From assembly GCA_027033525.1 (NCBI GenBank), contig JALVLD010000066.1, forward strand, positions 1 through 14,647: a stretch of 14,647 bases of DNA. The letters run 5' to 3'. A program made the translations under genes and the position numbers. This DNA comes from Candidatus Dojkabacteria bacterium (lineage in GTDB: Bacteria > Patescibacteriota > Dojkabacteria > GCA-002793355). Positions 1-7,240 of the stretch are shown piece after piece (position 1 is the stretch's first letter; each line of letters begins with the position of its first letter). The notes under the pieces are model-generated. The model was not told where the DNA came from. It did no database searches and was given only the letters and a program-made list of their open reading frames with translations.

Positions 1-164
1 TTACTAGGGTTGGTGTGCGTATAAAGGAAAATGGTAAAAAGGTTAGAGTTTGCAAAAAATGTGGTGCAGAAATAGCCAATAAGAGTGCTGCTAAGAAAGA
101 GACGACAAAAGGCAAGAAATCTGAAAAAAGTAGATCTAAGAAAACTAAATCTAAAACTAAGTAA
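1..164 (+). CDS. rplX: 50S ribosomal protein L24, 3' part only
   Basis: Partial gene, open from the left edge in the frame beginning at base 3 and ending at TAA 162-164. The visible 53 residues begin TRVGVRIKENGKKVRVCKKC, which matches the C-terminal part of bacterial uL24 (usual form PTRVGY..EDGKKVRV.KKSG). L24 is an assembly-initiating protein of the large subunit. The visible part carries a CxxC pair (VCKKCG), as in L24 proteins of some other bacteria, then a tail of about 25 residues made almost only of Lys, Ser, Thr and Glu that extends past the usual end and is probably disordered and rRNA-contacting. Its place directly before rplE is the standard spc operon order. The gap to rplE is 2 nt. 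Confidence 0.9.
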   Translation, partial: TRVGVRIKENGKKVRVCKKCGAEIANKSAAKKETTKGKKSEKSRSKKTKSKTK

Positions 165-166
165 AT

Positions 167-730
167 ATGGATAAGAGTTTACCATTAAAAGAAATATATA
201 AAACCGTTGTTGTAAAAGAATTTAAAGAGAAATTTGGAGTTAAGAACGATTTAGCAGTGCCAGCTCCTGTGAAAATTATTGTTAATATTGGTTTAGGCAA
301 GGAATCAAAGGATAAAAATAAGTTGGAGGAAGTAAAGGCAATCCTTCGGCAAATTACCGGCCAGGAGCCTAAGTTCACTAGAGCTAAGAAAAATATTGCA
401 GAGTTTCAATTAAGGCAGGGCGATATTAACGGAATAAAGGTGACCTTAAGGAAGCAACGTATGTGGGATTTTTTGGATAGGCTGGTAAAATTGGCATTAC
501 CACGTGTAAAGGATTTTCGAGGAGTTAACCCAGATGCCTTTGATAAAGATGGCAATTATACCTTAGGTTTGGTAGAATACTTAGTGTTTCCGGAGGTAGA
601 TCCGGCAAAAGTAGACACCGTAAAAGGGATGTCTATTGTGATAGTTTTCTCAGGGCATAATCCTGAGCATAATAAATATGTTTTAGAAAGGCTAGGGTTT
701 ATTTTTAAAGGTAAGACTAATGGCAAATAA
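167..730 (+). CDS. rplE: 50S ribosomal protein L5
   Basis: 187 residues, normal for uL5 (about 180). L5 binds 5S rRNA and helps form the central protuberance. Recognised by the N-terminal block with [20 protein letters not shown] (usual P.l.KIvvNmGlGea..d), then [19 protein letters not shown] (usual GQkPv.TkAkkSia.FkiR), [21 protein letters not shown] and the region ending [15 protein letters not shown]. The last few codons overlap rpsN by 11 nt, suggesting translational coupling. No Shine-Dalgarno sequence is visible before the ATG, which sits 2 nt after the rplX stop, so ribosomes may re-initiate from rplX. Confidence 0.97.
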   Translation: MDKSLPLKEIYKTVVVKEFKEKFGVKNDLAVPAPVKIIVNIGLGKESKDKNKLEEVKAILRQITGQEPKFTRAKKNIAEFQLRQGDINGIKVTLRKQRMWDFLDRLVKLALPRVKDFRGVNPDAFDKDGNYTLGLVEYLVFPEVDPAKVDTVKGMSIVIVFSGHNPEHNKYVLERLGFIFKGKTNGK

Positions 731-929
731 AAGAATAAAAAAAGTAAAGCACCAAAAATTGGTAGAAAAAATACAGAAAGGTAAGAAACACAAAACCAAG
801 TATTTTAATCAATGTTCTAGGTGTGGAAGAAGGAGAGGTTATATAAGGCAGTTTGGGTTGTGCCGAATTTGTTTTAGAGAGTTGGCTCATAAAGGAGAAG
901 TACCAGGTGTAACTAAGTCGAGTTGGTAA
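720..929 (+). CDS. rpsN: 30S ribosomal protein S14, zinc-binding type
   Basis: 69 residues, the short zinc-ribbon form of uS14 (typically 61 residues) plus a few extra basic residues at the N-terminus. Four cysteines, C32, C35, C48 and C51, form the CxxC...CxxC site around the conserved block [18 protein letters not shown], and the protein ends KSSW (usually KaSW). S14 is a late assembly protein of the small-subunit head. The ATG lies inside the end of rplE (11-nt overlap), with AAAGG about 9 nt upstream as a weak ribosome-binding site. Position between rplE and rpsH is canonical. Confidence 0.97.
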   Translation: MANKRIKKVKHQKLVEKIQKGKKHKTKYFNQCSRCGRRRGYIRQFGLCRICFRELAHKGEVPGVTKSSW

Positions 930-932
930 AAA

Positions 933-1325
933 ATGGCGGTAAATTATGTAATAGGCGATACAATAATAAGGCTAAAAAATGCGTCTAAAGTTGACAAAAA
1001 GTATGTTGACATCGACAATTTTAAGAAAAGTAAGGCTGTTTTAGAAGCTTTGGAAAGGGCAGGCTTCATTACTGGCTTTGAGGAGCTTGCAGATGGGAAA
1101 AAGTTAAGAGTATATTTGAAATATAGGAAGAGTGGTGCTCCATATATAGAGCATGTGCGTTTTTTCTCTAAGCCAGGGCGCCGTTTATATGTTAAGGTTA
1201 AACACTTAACTAAGGTAAGGTCTGGCATTGGGGTAATACTAGTAAGTACGCCTAAAGGCATTTTAACATCTGTTGAAGCCAAGAAACAAAATGTCGGTGG
1301 TGAAATTATTTGTGAAATATGGTAA
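933..1325 (+). CDS. rpsH: 30S ribosomal protein S8
   Basis: 130 residues, the usual length for uS8. S8 binds the central domain of 16S rRNA and in E. coli is the translational repressor of the spc operon. Recognised by the N-terminal D.i.RlkNA pattern (DTIIRLKNASKV), the middle KPGRRLYVK block, and the C-terminal signature STPKGILTSVEAKKQNVGGE, ending ICEIW. It starts 3 nt after the rpsN stop without a Shine-Dalgarno site. Whether S8 autoregulates this operon cannot be judged: the E. coli target lies near the rplX/rplE junction and I see no obvious S8-site mimic there. Confidence 0.97.
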   Translation: MAVNYVIGDTIIRLKNASKVDKKYVDIDNFKKSKAVLEALERAGFITGFEELADGKKLRVYLKYRKSGAPYIEHVRFFSKPGRRLYVKVKHLTKVRSGIGVILVSTPKGILTSVEAKKQNVGGEIICEIW

Positions 1326-1328
1326 ATC

Positions 1329-1865
1329 ATGTCTAGAATAGGGACACAACCGGTAAAAATACCTGAAAAAGTAAGCGTAGTGCTAGAGGGTAATGTTATA
1401 AAGGTAAAGGGGCCTTTGGGGGAATTGGCATTAAATATACCAAGTGAGGTATTAGTTACTGTGGAAGAAGGGGCGATTAAGGTTGAGCGCAAAGCTGACA
1501 AGCGTCGATTTAAGATGATGCACGGAACGATTAGATCTTTGCTTAACAATATGATAATAGGCGTAACTCAAGGCTTTACAAAAGAATTAGTTCTAAACGG
1601 AGTTGGTTATAGGGTTGCTTTGCAAGGGAATAAATTGGTATTAAATATTGGCTATAAACATCCAATAGAGTTTGAAATACCTGCCGAGCTTAAGGTGGAG
1701 GTCCCTTCGCCTACCGAGATTAAAATTTTTGGCATAGATAAGCAGCGAGTCGGCCTTTTTGCATCTAAAATTAGAGCTCTTAGACCACCTGAACCATATA
1801 AGGGGAAAGGGATTCGGTACAAAGATGAGCATGTAAGACGTAAAGTAGTTAAAACATTAGCATAA
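1329..1865 (+). CDS. rplF: 50S ribosomal protein L6
   Basis: 178 residues, the standard length of uL6, which has two similar alpha/beta domains and sits near the GTPase centre and sarcin-ricin loop. Evidence: N-terminal MSRIGTQPVKIPEKVSV with KVKGPLGEL, the domain junction MHGTIRSLLNNMIIGVTQGF and GVGYR, and the C-terminal signature RPPEPYKGKGIRYKDEHVRR. It starts 3 nt after the rpsH stop; no Shine-Dalgarno sequence is visible. A 201-codon open frame antisense to rpsH/rplF is a shadow. Confidence 0.97.
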   Translation: MSRIGTQPVKIPEKVSVVLEGNVIKVKGPLGELALNIPSEVLVTVEEGAIKVERKADKRRFKMMHGTIRSLLNNMIIGVTQGFTKELVLNGVGYRVALQGNKLVLNIGYKHPIEFEIPAELKVEVPSPTEIKIFGIDKQRVGLFASKIRALRPPEPYKGKGIRYKDEHVRRKVVKTLA

Positions 1866-1869
1866 AATT

Positions 1870-2217
1870 ATGAATAGAGAAATAAAGCGCAAAAGAATAA
1901 GGTACAGGATAAAACGCTTAACCAGCAGGCCTAGGTTAAGCGTGCATAAGTCTAATAAATATATTTATGCACAATTAATAGATCAAGCAACAGGGAATGT
2001 CTTGGTAAGTTATGATACAAAAAGGCTAGTTAAAGAAAAACCAGATTTTGCTAAAAAGTCAGGTATGGAAAAGGTACAGGCCATGGCTGAAATGTTGGCG
2101 GATAAAATTAGGAAGACCGGCATTAAAGATATAGTGTTTGATCGTTCTGGGTATAAGTATATAGGCAAGGTTAAACTAATTGCTGACACTTTGAGAGAAA
2201 AAGGTTTAAATTTTTAG
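1870..2217 (+). CDS. rplR: 50S ribosomal protein L18
   Basis: 115 residues, normal for uL18, which together with L5 binds 5S rRNA. The N-terminus is very basic (MNREIKRKRIRYRIKRL), followed by the family block SRPRLSVHKSNKYIYAQLID and ending in ADTLREKGLNF (usual vKALADaAREaGL.F). It starts 4 nt after rplF without a recognisable ribosome-binding site. The 16-nt gap to rpsE contains nothing I recognise. Confidence 0.96.
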   Translation: MNREIKRKRIRYRIKRLTSRPRLSVHKSNKYIYAQLIDQATGNVLVSYDTKRLVKEKPDFAKKSGMEKVQAMAEMLADKIRKTGIKDIVFDRSGYKYIGKVKLIADTLREKGLNF

Positions 2218-2233
2218 TATACTTACAAAGATT

Positions 2234-2734
2234 ATGAGGGATAATGAAAGAAAAAATTCAGATTATTTTTCTGAGATAATAGCACTAAAGCGCGTGGCTA
2301 AGGTCACGGCAGGTGCAAAACGTTTACGTTTTACTGCTGTTGTTGTTGTTGGCGATAAAGCTGGTAAGGTTGGCTTAGCGTTAGCTCATGGTGCTGATGC
2401 TCCAGAAGCAATAAGAAAAGCAACTCAGAAAGCAACTAAAAAAATGATTGCCGTAGATATCGATTCTAAGCGAAAAACAATTCCACATAGAATAGAGGGG
2501 AAGTATAAGGCAGCTAGAGTTTTGATTAAGCCTGCCCGTATTGGAACAGGTGTCGTAGCTGGTGGAGCAGTGCGTAAAGTTTTAGAAATGGCTGGTTATG
2601 AAAATATAGTTGCTAAAAGATTAGGGACGGCTAATCCTATTGTGAATGCATACTGTACATTTTGGCTTTTGAATAATTTAAGAGAGGTTGAGAAGAATGT
2701 TTCAAACACTTCTAAAGAAACTAAAAAGAAATAA
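2234..2734 (+). CDS. rpsE: 30S ribosomal protein S5
   Basis: 166 residues, normal for uS5, a decoding-fidelity and mRNA-entry-channel protein. The double-stranded-RNA-binding-like N-terminal domain is seen in [19 protein letters not shown] and [20 protein letters not shown], and the C-terminal domain in [20 protein letters not shown] and [11 protein letters not shown] (usual sk..GS.n..N.v.A). The tail is a short Ser/Lys-rich stretch whose codons overlap the start of rplO by 38 nt. rpmD (uL30), which normally follows rpsE, is absent: rplO begins inside rpsE. Confidence 0.97.
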   Translation: MRDNERKNSDYFSEIIALKRVAKVTAGAKRLRFTAVVVVGDKAGKVGLALAHGADAPEAIRKATQKATKKMIAVDIDSKRKTIPHRIEGKYKAARVLIKPARIGTGVVAGGAVRKVLEMAGYENIVAKRLGTANPIVNAYCTFWLLNNLREVEKNVSNTSKETKKK

Positions 2735-3128
2735 GAAACGTCGTGGGCGTGGTTATGGTAGTGGCAAAGGAGGGCATACTGTAGGAGTAGGTCAAAAGGG
2801 GCAAAAATCGCGAGGCCGTGGGAAGGTAAAGTATTTTCAAGAGGGGGGAAATACTCCACTGGCACGCCGTATCCCTAAATATAGGGGGCGTGGCTTTATT
2901 GGTAGTGATAAATGTGTATCTGTTAATTTGAAATGGTTGGCAACGAAGATAGAAAAATCTAATACTATGGTTGATCAAACGTTCTTGCGCAAATTAGGTG
3001 TAAAAATCCCAACTGGTAAACGAGTGCGTATTTATGGCAAATGTGAGATTAAAGTACCCTTTAAGGTGGTCTCAGGCATTTATTTGACACAAGGAGCCAA
3101 GGAATCAATTGAGGCTGCAAAGAGTTAA
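2697..3128 (+). CDS. rplO: 50S ribosomal protein L15
   Basis: 143 residues, normal for uL15, an extended protein that threads through the large subunit. Identified by [20 protein letters not shown] followed by GQKSRGRG, then [13 protein letters not shown] and a C-terminal [13 protein letters not shown] block. I start it at ATG 2697, giving a family-like [10 protein letters not shown] leader with AGAGAGG about 9 nt upstream; the in-frame TTG at 2688 would add only three residues. The start overlaps rpsE by 38 nt, one of the longest same-strand overlaps here, so translation is probably coupled to rpsE. Confidence 0.95.
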   Translation: MFQTLLKKLKRNKKRRGRGYGSGKGGHTVGVGQKGQKSRGRGKVKYFQEGGNTPLARRIPKYRGRGFIGSDKCVSVNLKWLATKIEKSNTMVDQTFLRKLGVKIPTGKRVRIYGKCEIKVPFKVVSGIYLTQGAKESIEAAKS

Positions 3129-3135
3129 AGAAAGT

Positions 3136-4431
3136 ATGCTTAAAAGGATAATTGAACTAATAAAAATTCGTGAAGTCCGTTCTAAATTATTTTTTACTTT
3201 GTTTATATTAGCAATATTTCGTTTGCTAACAGCTGTAACTATTCCTGGTGTAAATTTGAAATTGTTTAAAGAAGTCGTTGCAAATAGTGACGTCTTGCAG
3301 ATTTTTAATATGTTTTCTGGCGGTGCTTTTGCAAGATTAAGTATCCTAACTGTGGGTTTGGGGCCATATATTAATGCTTCATACATCTTACAGTTACTAA
3401 GTGCTGTATTCCCGTCCATAAAGGAATTGTATACAGGAGGGCCAATAGAACGAAAGATGTTAACGGTTTATACTCGTCTTTTGTCAGTCCCGTTGGCTAT
3501 TGGGCAATCTATTGCCGTGTATTTTGGTTTAACTACTCTAGGCTCAAAGCTAGGTGTTTCAAGTCTTAAATTTATAACGGTGCACTCTGGCTTGGATGTC
3601 ATTGCAATAATAGCAATATTGACCTTCGGAGCAATTTTTACCATGTGGCTCGGAGAATTAATTTCTGAATATGGGTTAGGAGGGGGTTCTTCTATTATAA
3701 TTTTGGCCGGGATTTTAGTGTCATTGCCTACAAGTTTGCATTATGCATGGGGTGTTTTATATAGTGATATAACTAAATTTATTTTTGTTCTAGCTTTGGC
3801 AATTATATTAATTTTAGCTGTGATCCTTGCACTTGCTTATTACAAAGTTCCAGTAATTTACGCACATAGGGTTCGTGCATCAGGATTATCTGGGCAAGAA
3901 AATTATATGCCGATTCCTATTAATCCTGCAGGTGTTATGCCTGTTATTTTTGCTATATCTATAGTGAGAATTCCTGCTGCTTTAAGTTCATTTTTTGTTG
4001 CACAACATAGATGGCCCTCTTTAGCCCATGTTGCAGCAACTTTGAATTATTTTTTAAACAATTTTTGGTATAGTAATATATTAATACTCCTTACCACGGT
4101 GGGGTTTACGGTATTTTCGGCGTTTTTAGTATTTAGGCCGAAAGAGGTAGCCGAGAACCTTGCCAAAAGCGGTGGGTTTGTAAAAGGAGTAAGGCCAGGG
4201 AGAAGTACGGAAGAGTACTTAAGGCGCGTGTTGGTAGGGAGTGTTGTGTGGGGGGCAGTGCTGCTTGGAGTGCTAGTGCTGCTCCCTAATATAATGGTAA
4301 TGTTGCTTAAATTGCCGACATTGGTTGTTACGGGGACAGGCGTGTTAATTATAGCTTCTGTTGTAATGGATATCGTGCGACAGGTAGAGGCATTACATGC
4401 TACTTTTGCCGAACCTATCCAGTATTTTTAA
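3136..4431 (+). CDS. secY: Preprotein translocase subunit SecY
   Basis: 431 residues, the central channel subunit of the SecYEG translocon in the cytoplasmic membrane. The sequence shows about ten hydrophobic segments and SecY landmarks: N-terminal FRLLTAVTIPGVN, the MFSGGAFARLSILTVGLGPYINAS plug region split over about 3301-3380, GELISEYGLGGGSSIIILAG, YAHRVRASGLSGQENYMPIPI, INPAGVMPVIFA, and the late loop KSGGFVKGVRPGRSTEEYL. The chosen ATG gives the family-like MLKRIIELIKIREVRSKL; an upstream in-frame TTG at 3109 inside rplO is less likely. The tail after the last membrane segment ends AEPIQYF and its codons overlap the 3' end of the opposite-strand adk by 39 nt. No terminator is visible after it. 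Confidence 0.97.
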   Translation: MLKRIIELIKIREVRSKLFFTLFILAIFRLLTAVTIPGVNLKLFKEVVANSDVLQIFNMFSGGAFARLSILTVGLGPYINASYILQLLSAVFPSIKELYTGGPIERKMLTVYTRLLSVPLAIGQSIAVYFGLTTLGSKLGVSSLKFITVHSGLDVIAIIAILTFGAIFTMWLGELISEYGLGGGSSIIILAGILVSLPTSLHYAWGVLYSDITKFIFVLALAIILILAVILALAYYKVPVIYAHRVRASGLSGQENYMPIPINPAGVMPVIFAISIVRIPAALSSFFVAQHRWPSLAHVAATLNYFLNNFWYSNILILLTTVGFTVFSAFLVFRPKEVAENLAKSGGFVKGVRPGRSTEEYLRRVLVGSVVWGAVLLGVLVLLPNIMVMLLKLPTLVVTGTGVLIIASVVMDIVRQVEALHATFAEPIQYF

Positions 4432-5061
4432 TATTTGCATGTGAATGTTATTTATACTTTGGTTGCCATTGAGCTCTATTAATGCATTGTATTTTTGGAG
4501 ATATGGTCTTATCTGGAGATATTTTATAGCAAAATCTCTAAATCTTTTTATTGTGGTTTTGTATGTGTCATCTTGACGAGGGACTAACTTAGCGTGGTCA
4601 TAGTCGCAAACGCCTGGCCGTTTTGGAGGTTTATATCGAGGATGATAAGTCCTGCCGCATACTGGACACACTAAGCGTTGACGTGTGCGTGCAATTGCTT
4701 GTTGCTGAGAAACAAGTAGACTTATAGTGGTTAAATAGTAGTATTGAGAGTTACGATAGTTTTTTATTAACCTTTGAGCTTGGGATAGCTTTCGTGGGAG
4801 TCCAGTAATAATAAAGAAATCATAGGTTGGATTTTGTTTAGAAATAGTTTGAAGTTTATTGTCTAAGGCAGAGAAAATGAGTTGATCGCCAAATAGGTTA
4901 CCTTGTTTGTAAGTAGCACTTTCTTTAATCTTCGGATAATATTGTGAGAGGACTGTACTAATTGCAGCATGATAGCAATTAATCTTTTTGCAGAGTAGTT
5001 CTGCTTGAGTATCTTTGCCTGCCCCTGGGGGGCCTATGATTGTGATAATTTGAATGGGCAT
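4393..5061 (-). CDS. adk: Adenylate-kinase-like nucleoside monophosphate kinase, divergent
   Basis: 222 residues. Adenylate kinase transfers phosphate between ATP and AMP in the cytoplasm. Visible: Walker A loop GPPGAGKDT at residues 10-18; the GLPR motif at 87-90 (usually GFPR, normally preceded by Asp but here by Thr); a zinc-type LID from about 129 with C132, C135, C152 and D155, the Cys3-Asp arrangement known from Bacillus Adk; and RQDD at 162-165. What is odd is the AMP-binding region. The usual STGD(L/M)LR block after the P-loop helix is not recognisable, the matching stretch being AAISTVLSQYYPK, so the conserved Arg of that block appears missing. Adk normally lies after secY on the same strand; here it is inverted and its last 13 codons are antisense to secY. 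A related nucleotide kinase with changed specificity cannot be excluded. Confidence 0.85.
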   Translation of the reverse strand: MPIQIITIIGPPGAGKDTQAELLCKKINCYHAAISTVLSQYYPKIKESATYKQGNLFGDQLIFSALDNKLQTISKQNPTYDFFIITGLPRKLSQAQRLIKNYRNSQYYYLTTISLLVSQQQAIARTRQRLVCPVCGRTYHPRYKPPKRPGVCDYDHAKLVPRQDDTYKTTIKRFRDFAIKYLQIRPYLQKYNALIELNGNQSINNIHMQILKILDRFGKSSM

Positions 5062-5066
5062 GTTTT

Positions 5067-5075
5067 ATTTTAGCA
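5067..5075 (-). promoter_or_regulatory. Extended -10 promoter of adk, predicted leaderless start
   Basis: Read on the minus strand, TGCTAAAAT (an extended -10, TGnTAnAAT) ends five bases before the adk ATG. Transcription normally starts about 6-8 bases after the -10 box, so the first transcribed base would be at or next to the start codon. No ribosome-binding site could fit in between. No convincing -35 box is seen at the usual distance. Confidence 0.55.
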
Positions 5076-5126
5076 CGCGTAAGATTACTTGTATTCTATA
5101 AACTATTCTTATAAAATACCAAATAG

Positions 5127-5236
5127 AAAGACAGGATAATTTAGAAATATAGATTTGATGTTAAAAGTTTTTAGCCTTAATTCTAAGCCCAGCAGTAGGG
5201 TTAGTATACATTGGTGGATTAAATAATCCTGTCTTT
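5127..5236 (+). other. Inverted repeat enclosing 76 nt, candidate structured leader of rny
   Basis: The arms AAAGACAGGATAATTTA (5127-5143) and TAAATAATCCTGTCTTT (5220-5236) are complementary at 16 of 17 positions. Inside, 5183-5204 can form a smaller hairpin (CTAAGCCC / GGGTTAG with one bulged G). The right arm can instead fold on itself as GGATT-AAAT-AATCC (5216-5229), which excludes the long stem. The element ends 29 nt before the rny start codon. A TATAAA at 5110-5115 could start a transcript just before the left arm. It could be a regulatory 5' leader, a small RNA, or the remnant of a small inverted-repeat element; no target-site duplication is evident. Confidence 0.5.
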
Positions 5237-5265
5237 GCGACAATTAATTTTAGAGTAGTTTGCTT

Positions 5266-6804
5266 ATGTTATTAATAGAGTTTATTATAATTATAATTTT
5301 ATCAATAATTGCGGGGTATTTGTATTTGCAAAAAGAGCAAAAACTCGCGGAAGTTAAGAAAGAATTTGAAGAGAAGTTGATAAGATTTAAAAGGGAAGAA
5401 ATTGAGAAATACGCAAGAGAGTTAATTCGTAGAAAGTTTAAAGAGGCGCAGGAAGAGGCTCAGGAGCTTAGGGAGAGCGCAAAGCAATTTTATGAAAAAG
5501 TGAAAAAAACATATAAGTCGCATCTGGCAGAATTAGAAGAGCGAGAGAAATTGTTAGATATAAGAGCAAAGAAGTTAGAACAAAAGGAGCGCGAGTTATT
5601 ACACAGACAGGAAAAATTAAGTAGCAGAGAATCAGAGTTAATGGATAAGTTAGAGCATATTGCTAAGTTAACACGTGAAGAGGCAAGACAAGAGTTGATG
5701 CAGTTAGTAGATAAAGATGTGCAGCAGTATAGAGCAGAAGCCCTTCGAAAGGCAAAAGAAAAGATAGAAGCTGAAGCTAAACGTCACGCCCAAGAGGTTT
5801 TAGTGGACACTTTGCAAAGTATCGCCGTAGATTTTGTAGATGAGACGACTGTAAGTAGGGTTGAAATACCAAATGAAGATATTAAAGGGAAGATCATTGG
5901 TAAAGACGGCAGGAATATTAGAGCATTCGAAAAGGCAACTGGGGTTGACTTGATAGTGGATGAGGCCCCTAATTATATAGGTTTATCTTCATTTGATCCT
6001 GTTCGACGGGAAGTAGCCAGAATTGCATTAGAGCGTTTAATTAAGGATGGGCGTATACACCCAGGGACCATAGAGGAGTATGTAAAACAGGCAAAGCACC
6101 AAGTAGCAAAGGAGCTAGAGAAAGCGGGACGTGAACTTGTAGAGAAAGCAGGTTGGTATGATGCTCCGAAAGAGCTATACCCTATTTTAGGTAGAATGAA
6201 ATTTAGAAGGAGCTTGGGGCAAAATCTGTATAAACACGTATTGGAGGTGTTAGAAATAGCCCAGTATATAGCTAAAGAGTTGGGGCTAAGCGAAGAGCAA
6301 ATAAAAAAGCTGAATATAGCTGTCATATTGCATGATGTAGGAAAGGTCTTTACAAGTAAAATAAAGAAACCTCACCATTTCATTAGTGCAGATTTGGCCA
6401 GGAAATATAATTTAGACAAAGATATAATTAATGCAATAGAAGCTCATCATGGTGATATGGAGACGACCTCGATAATTGGCGAGATTTTGAAAATAGCAGA
6501 TGCTATTTCAGGGGCGCGTCCTGGGGCTAGAAAGGAGAATTTGGAAAACTATGTAGAAAGGATAGAGAGTTTAGAGAAAAAAGCATTAGAAGTTGCAGGC
6601 GATAGAGCGGAGGATATATATGCCTTAAAGGCGGGACGTGAACTAAGAATTATTGTAAAGCCTAATTTGGTAAGTGATGACGAGGCAGTGTTGTTAGCCA
6701 GGGATATTGCAAAGGAGATAGAAAAGTCTGGAGTTTTTCCTGGGGAGGTTAATGTAGTAGTTATTAAAGAATTGCGAGCGCACGCGAAAGCTGCAAAAAA
6801 ATAG
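5266..6804 (+). CDS. rny: Ribonuclease Y, membrane-anchored endoribonuclease
   Basis: 512 residues, the usual length (about 510-520). RNase Y is the endonuclease that starts mRNA decay in many bacteria lacking RNase E. Domain order: an N-terminal membrane helix (about residues 3-20); a long charged coiled coil (about 25-190) rich in Glu, Lys and Arg; a KH domain with GKIIGKDGRNIRAFE (about 208-222) carrying the GxxG loop; and an HD domain with HDVGK (about 356-360), HHGD (about 394-397) and the family signature ADAISGARPGARKE. The C-terminal block AGRELRIIVKP and PGEVNVVVIKELRA are also typical. I prefer ATG 5266 over TTG 5260, which would add two residues. The upstream region can fold (see 5127-5236). 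The gene is not normally next to secY. Confidence 0.96.
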   Translation: MLLIEFIIIIILSIIAGYLYLQKEQKLAEVKKEFEEKLIRFKREEIEKYARELIRRKFKEAQEEAQELRESAKQFYEKVKKTYKSHLAELEEREKLLDIRAKKLEQKERELLHRQEKLSSRESELMDKLEHIAKLTREEARQELMQLVDKDVQQYRAEALRKAKEKIEAEAKRHAQEVLVDTLQSIAVDFVDETTVSRVEIPNEDIKGKIIGKDGRNIRAFEKATGVDLIVDEAPNYIGLSSFDPVRREVARIALERLIKDGRIHPGTIEEYVKQAKHQVAKELEKAGRELVEKAGWYDAPKELYPILGRMKFRRSLGQNLYKHVLEVLEIAQYIAKELGLSEEQIKKLNIAVILHDVGKVFTSKIKKPHHFISADLARKYNLDKDIINAIEAHHGDMETTSIIGEILKIADAISGARPGARKENLENYVERIESLEKKALEVAGDRAEDIYALKAGRELRIIVKPNLVSDDEAVLLARDIAKEIEKSGVFPGEVNVVVIKELRAHAKAAKK

Positions 6805-6887
6805 GGGGAATTAGGCTGCGTTTAGAATCGTCCTGTTTTGTCCTTTCGTATGCTAAATAATGTCGTAATGTAATGTTTGCAGAGGTA

Positions 6888-6938
6888 TTGACAAAATGGC
6901 CCTAAATGTCGTATAAATAAGTAAAAATTCAAAGGAGG
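6888..6938 (+). promoter_or_regulatory. Promoter and strong ribosome-binding site of the HU gene
   Basis: TTGACA at 6888-6893 is a perfect -35 box. After 18 bases TATAAA follows at 6912-6917. AAAGGAGG at 6931-6938 is a near-complete anti-16S sequence ending nine bases before the ATG. The predicted transcript has a leader of roughly 20-30 nt. It is the only classical sigma-70 promoter plus Shine-Dalgarno combination in the window, which suggests high expression of the HU gene. Confidence 0.8.
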
Positions 6939-6947
6939 TAGTCTAAA

Positions 6948-7220
6948 ATGACTAAGACAGAATTAATTAAGGCTCTTGCTGCTCGCACAGGCGCAAGCCA
7001 GAGGGCAGCAGCAGAATTTCTTGATGCCTTAGTAGGACTTGTTGTCGAGGCCGTCAAGAATGGTGAGGAGGTTCGTGTCGCAGGGTTAGGTAAGTTTGTA
7101 AGGAAACTTCAGAAGGGAGGTAAGCGCCGTGTCCCTAACTCCGACAGGGTTATCGACGTACCTGATAAGTACGTGCCTCGCTTTAGACCTGCCAAACAGT
7201 TTAAAGATGCAGTAGCATAA
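6948..7220 (+). CDS. DNA-binding protein HU
   Basis: 90 residues, the exact family size. HU dimers bend and compact DNA in the nucleoid. It begins MTKTELIKALAARTGASQRA (usual MNKTELI.avAe.tglsk), has NGEEVRVAGLGKFVRKL at about 38-54 (usual G..V.l.GFGtF), where the common Phe of GFG is Leu, then the DNA-binding arm with RRVPNSDRVIDVPDKYVPRF, and ends PAKQFKDAV (usual pgk.lkdav). Codon use is richer in G and C and in C-ending codons than the neighbours, as often seen in highly expressed genes. It appears monocistronic, with its own promoter and a strong terminator. The stop codon lies inside a hairpin (7192-7229). Confidence 0.97.
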   Translation: MTKTELIKALAARTGASQRAAAEFLDALVGLVVEAVKNGEEVRVAGLGKFVRKLQKGGKRRVPNSDRVIDVPDKYVPRFRPAKQFKDAVA

Positions 7221-7229
7221 ACTGTTTGG
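7192..7229 (+). other. 12-bp hairpin spanning the HU stop codon
   Basis: CCAAACAGTTTA (7192-7203) and TAAACTGTTTGG (7218-7229) are perfect inverted repeats. The 14-nt loop can extend the stem by TGC-AGTA-GCA (7208-7217). The stop codon TAA (7218-7220) is part of the stem. No T-run follows, so it is not itself a classical terminator; it could protect the mRNA 3' end or affect termination together with the GC-rich hairpin 11 bases downstream. Confidence 0.75.
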
Positions 7230-7240
7230 TCCTAAAAAGT

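Noticed and set aside
944..1549. 201-codon open frame on the minus strand
   Set aside because: It lies antisense to rpsH and rplF, spans both genes, and its protein has no recognisable domain; it follows from the codon use of the real genes.
3109..3135. Upstream TTG start for secY overlapping rplO
   Set aside because: The ATG at 3136 gives the family-like N-terminus and avoids an odd basic extension.
5127..5236. Possible miniature inverted-repeat transposable element
   Set aside because: No flanking target duplication, no second copy in the window, and the inner region also folds; kept as a possible leader structure instead.
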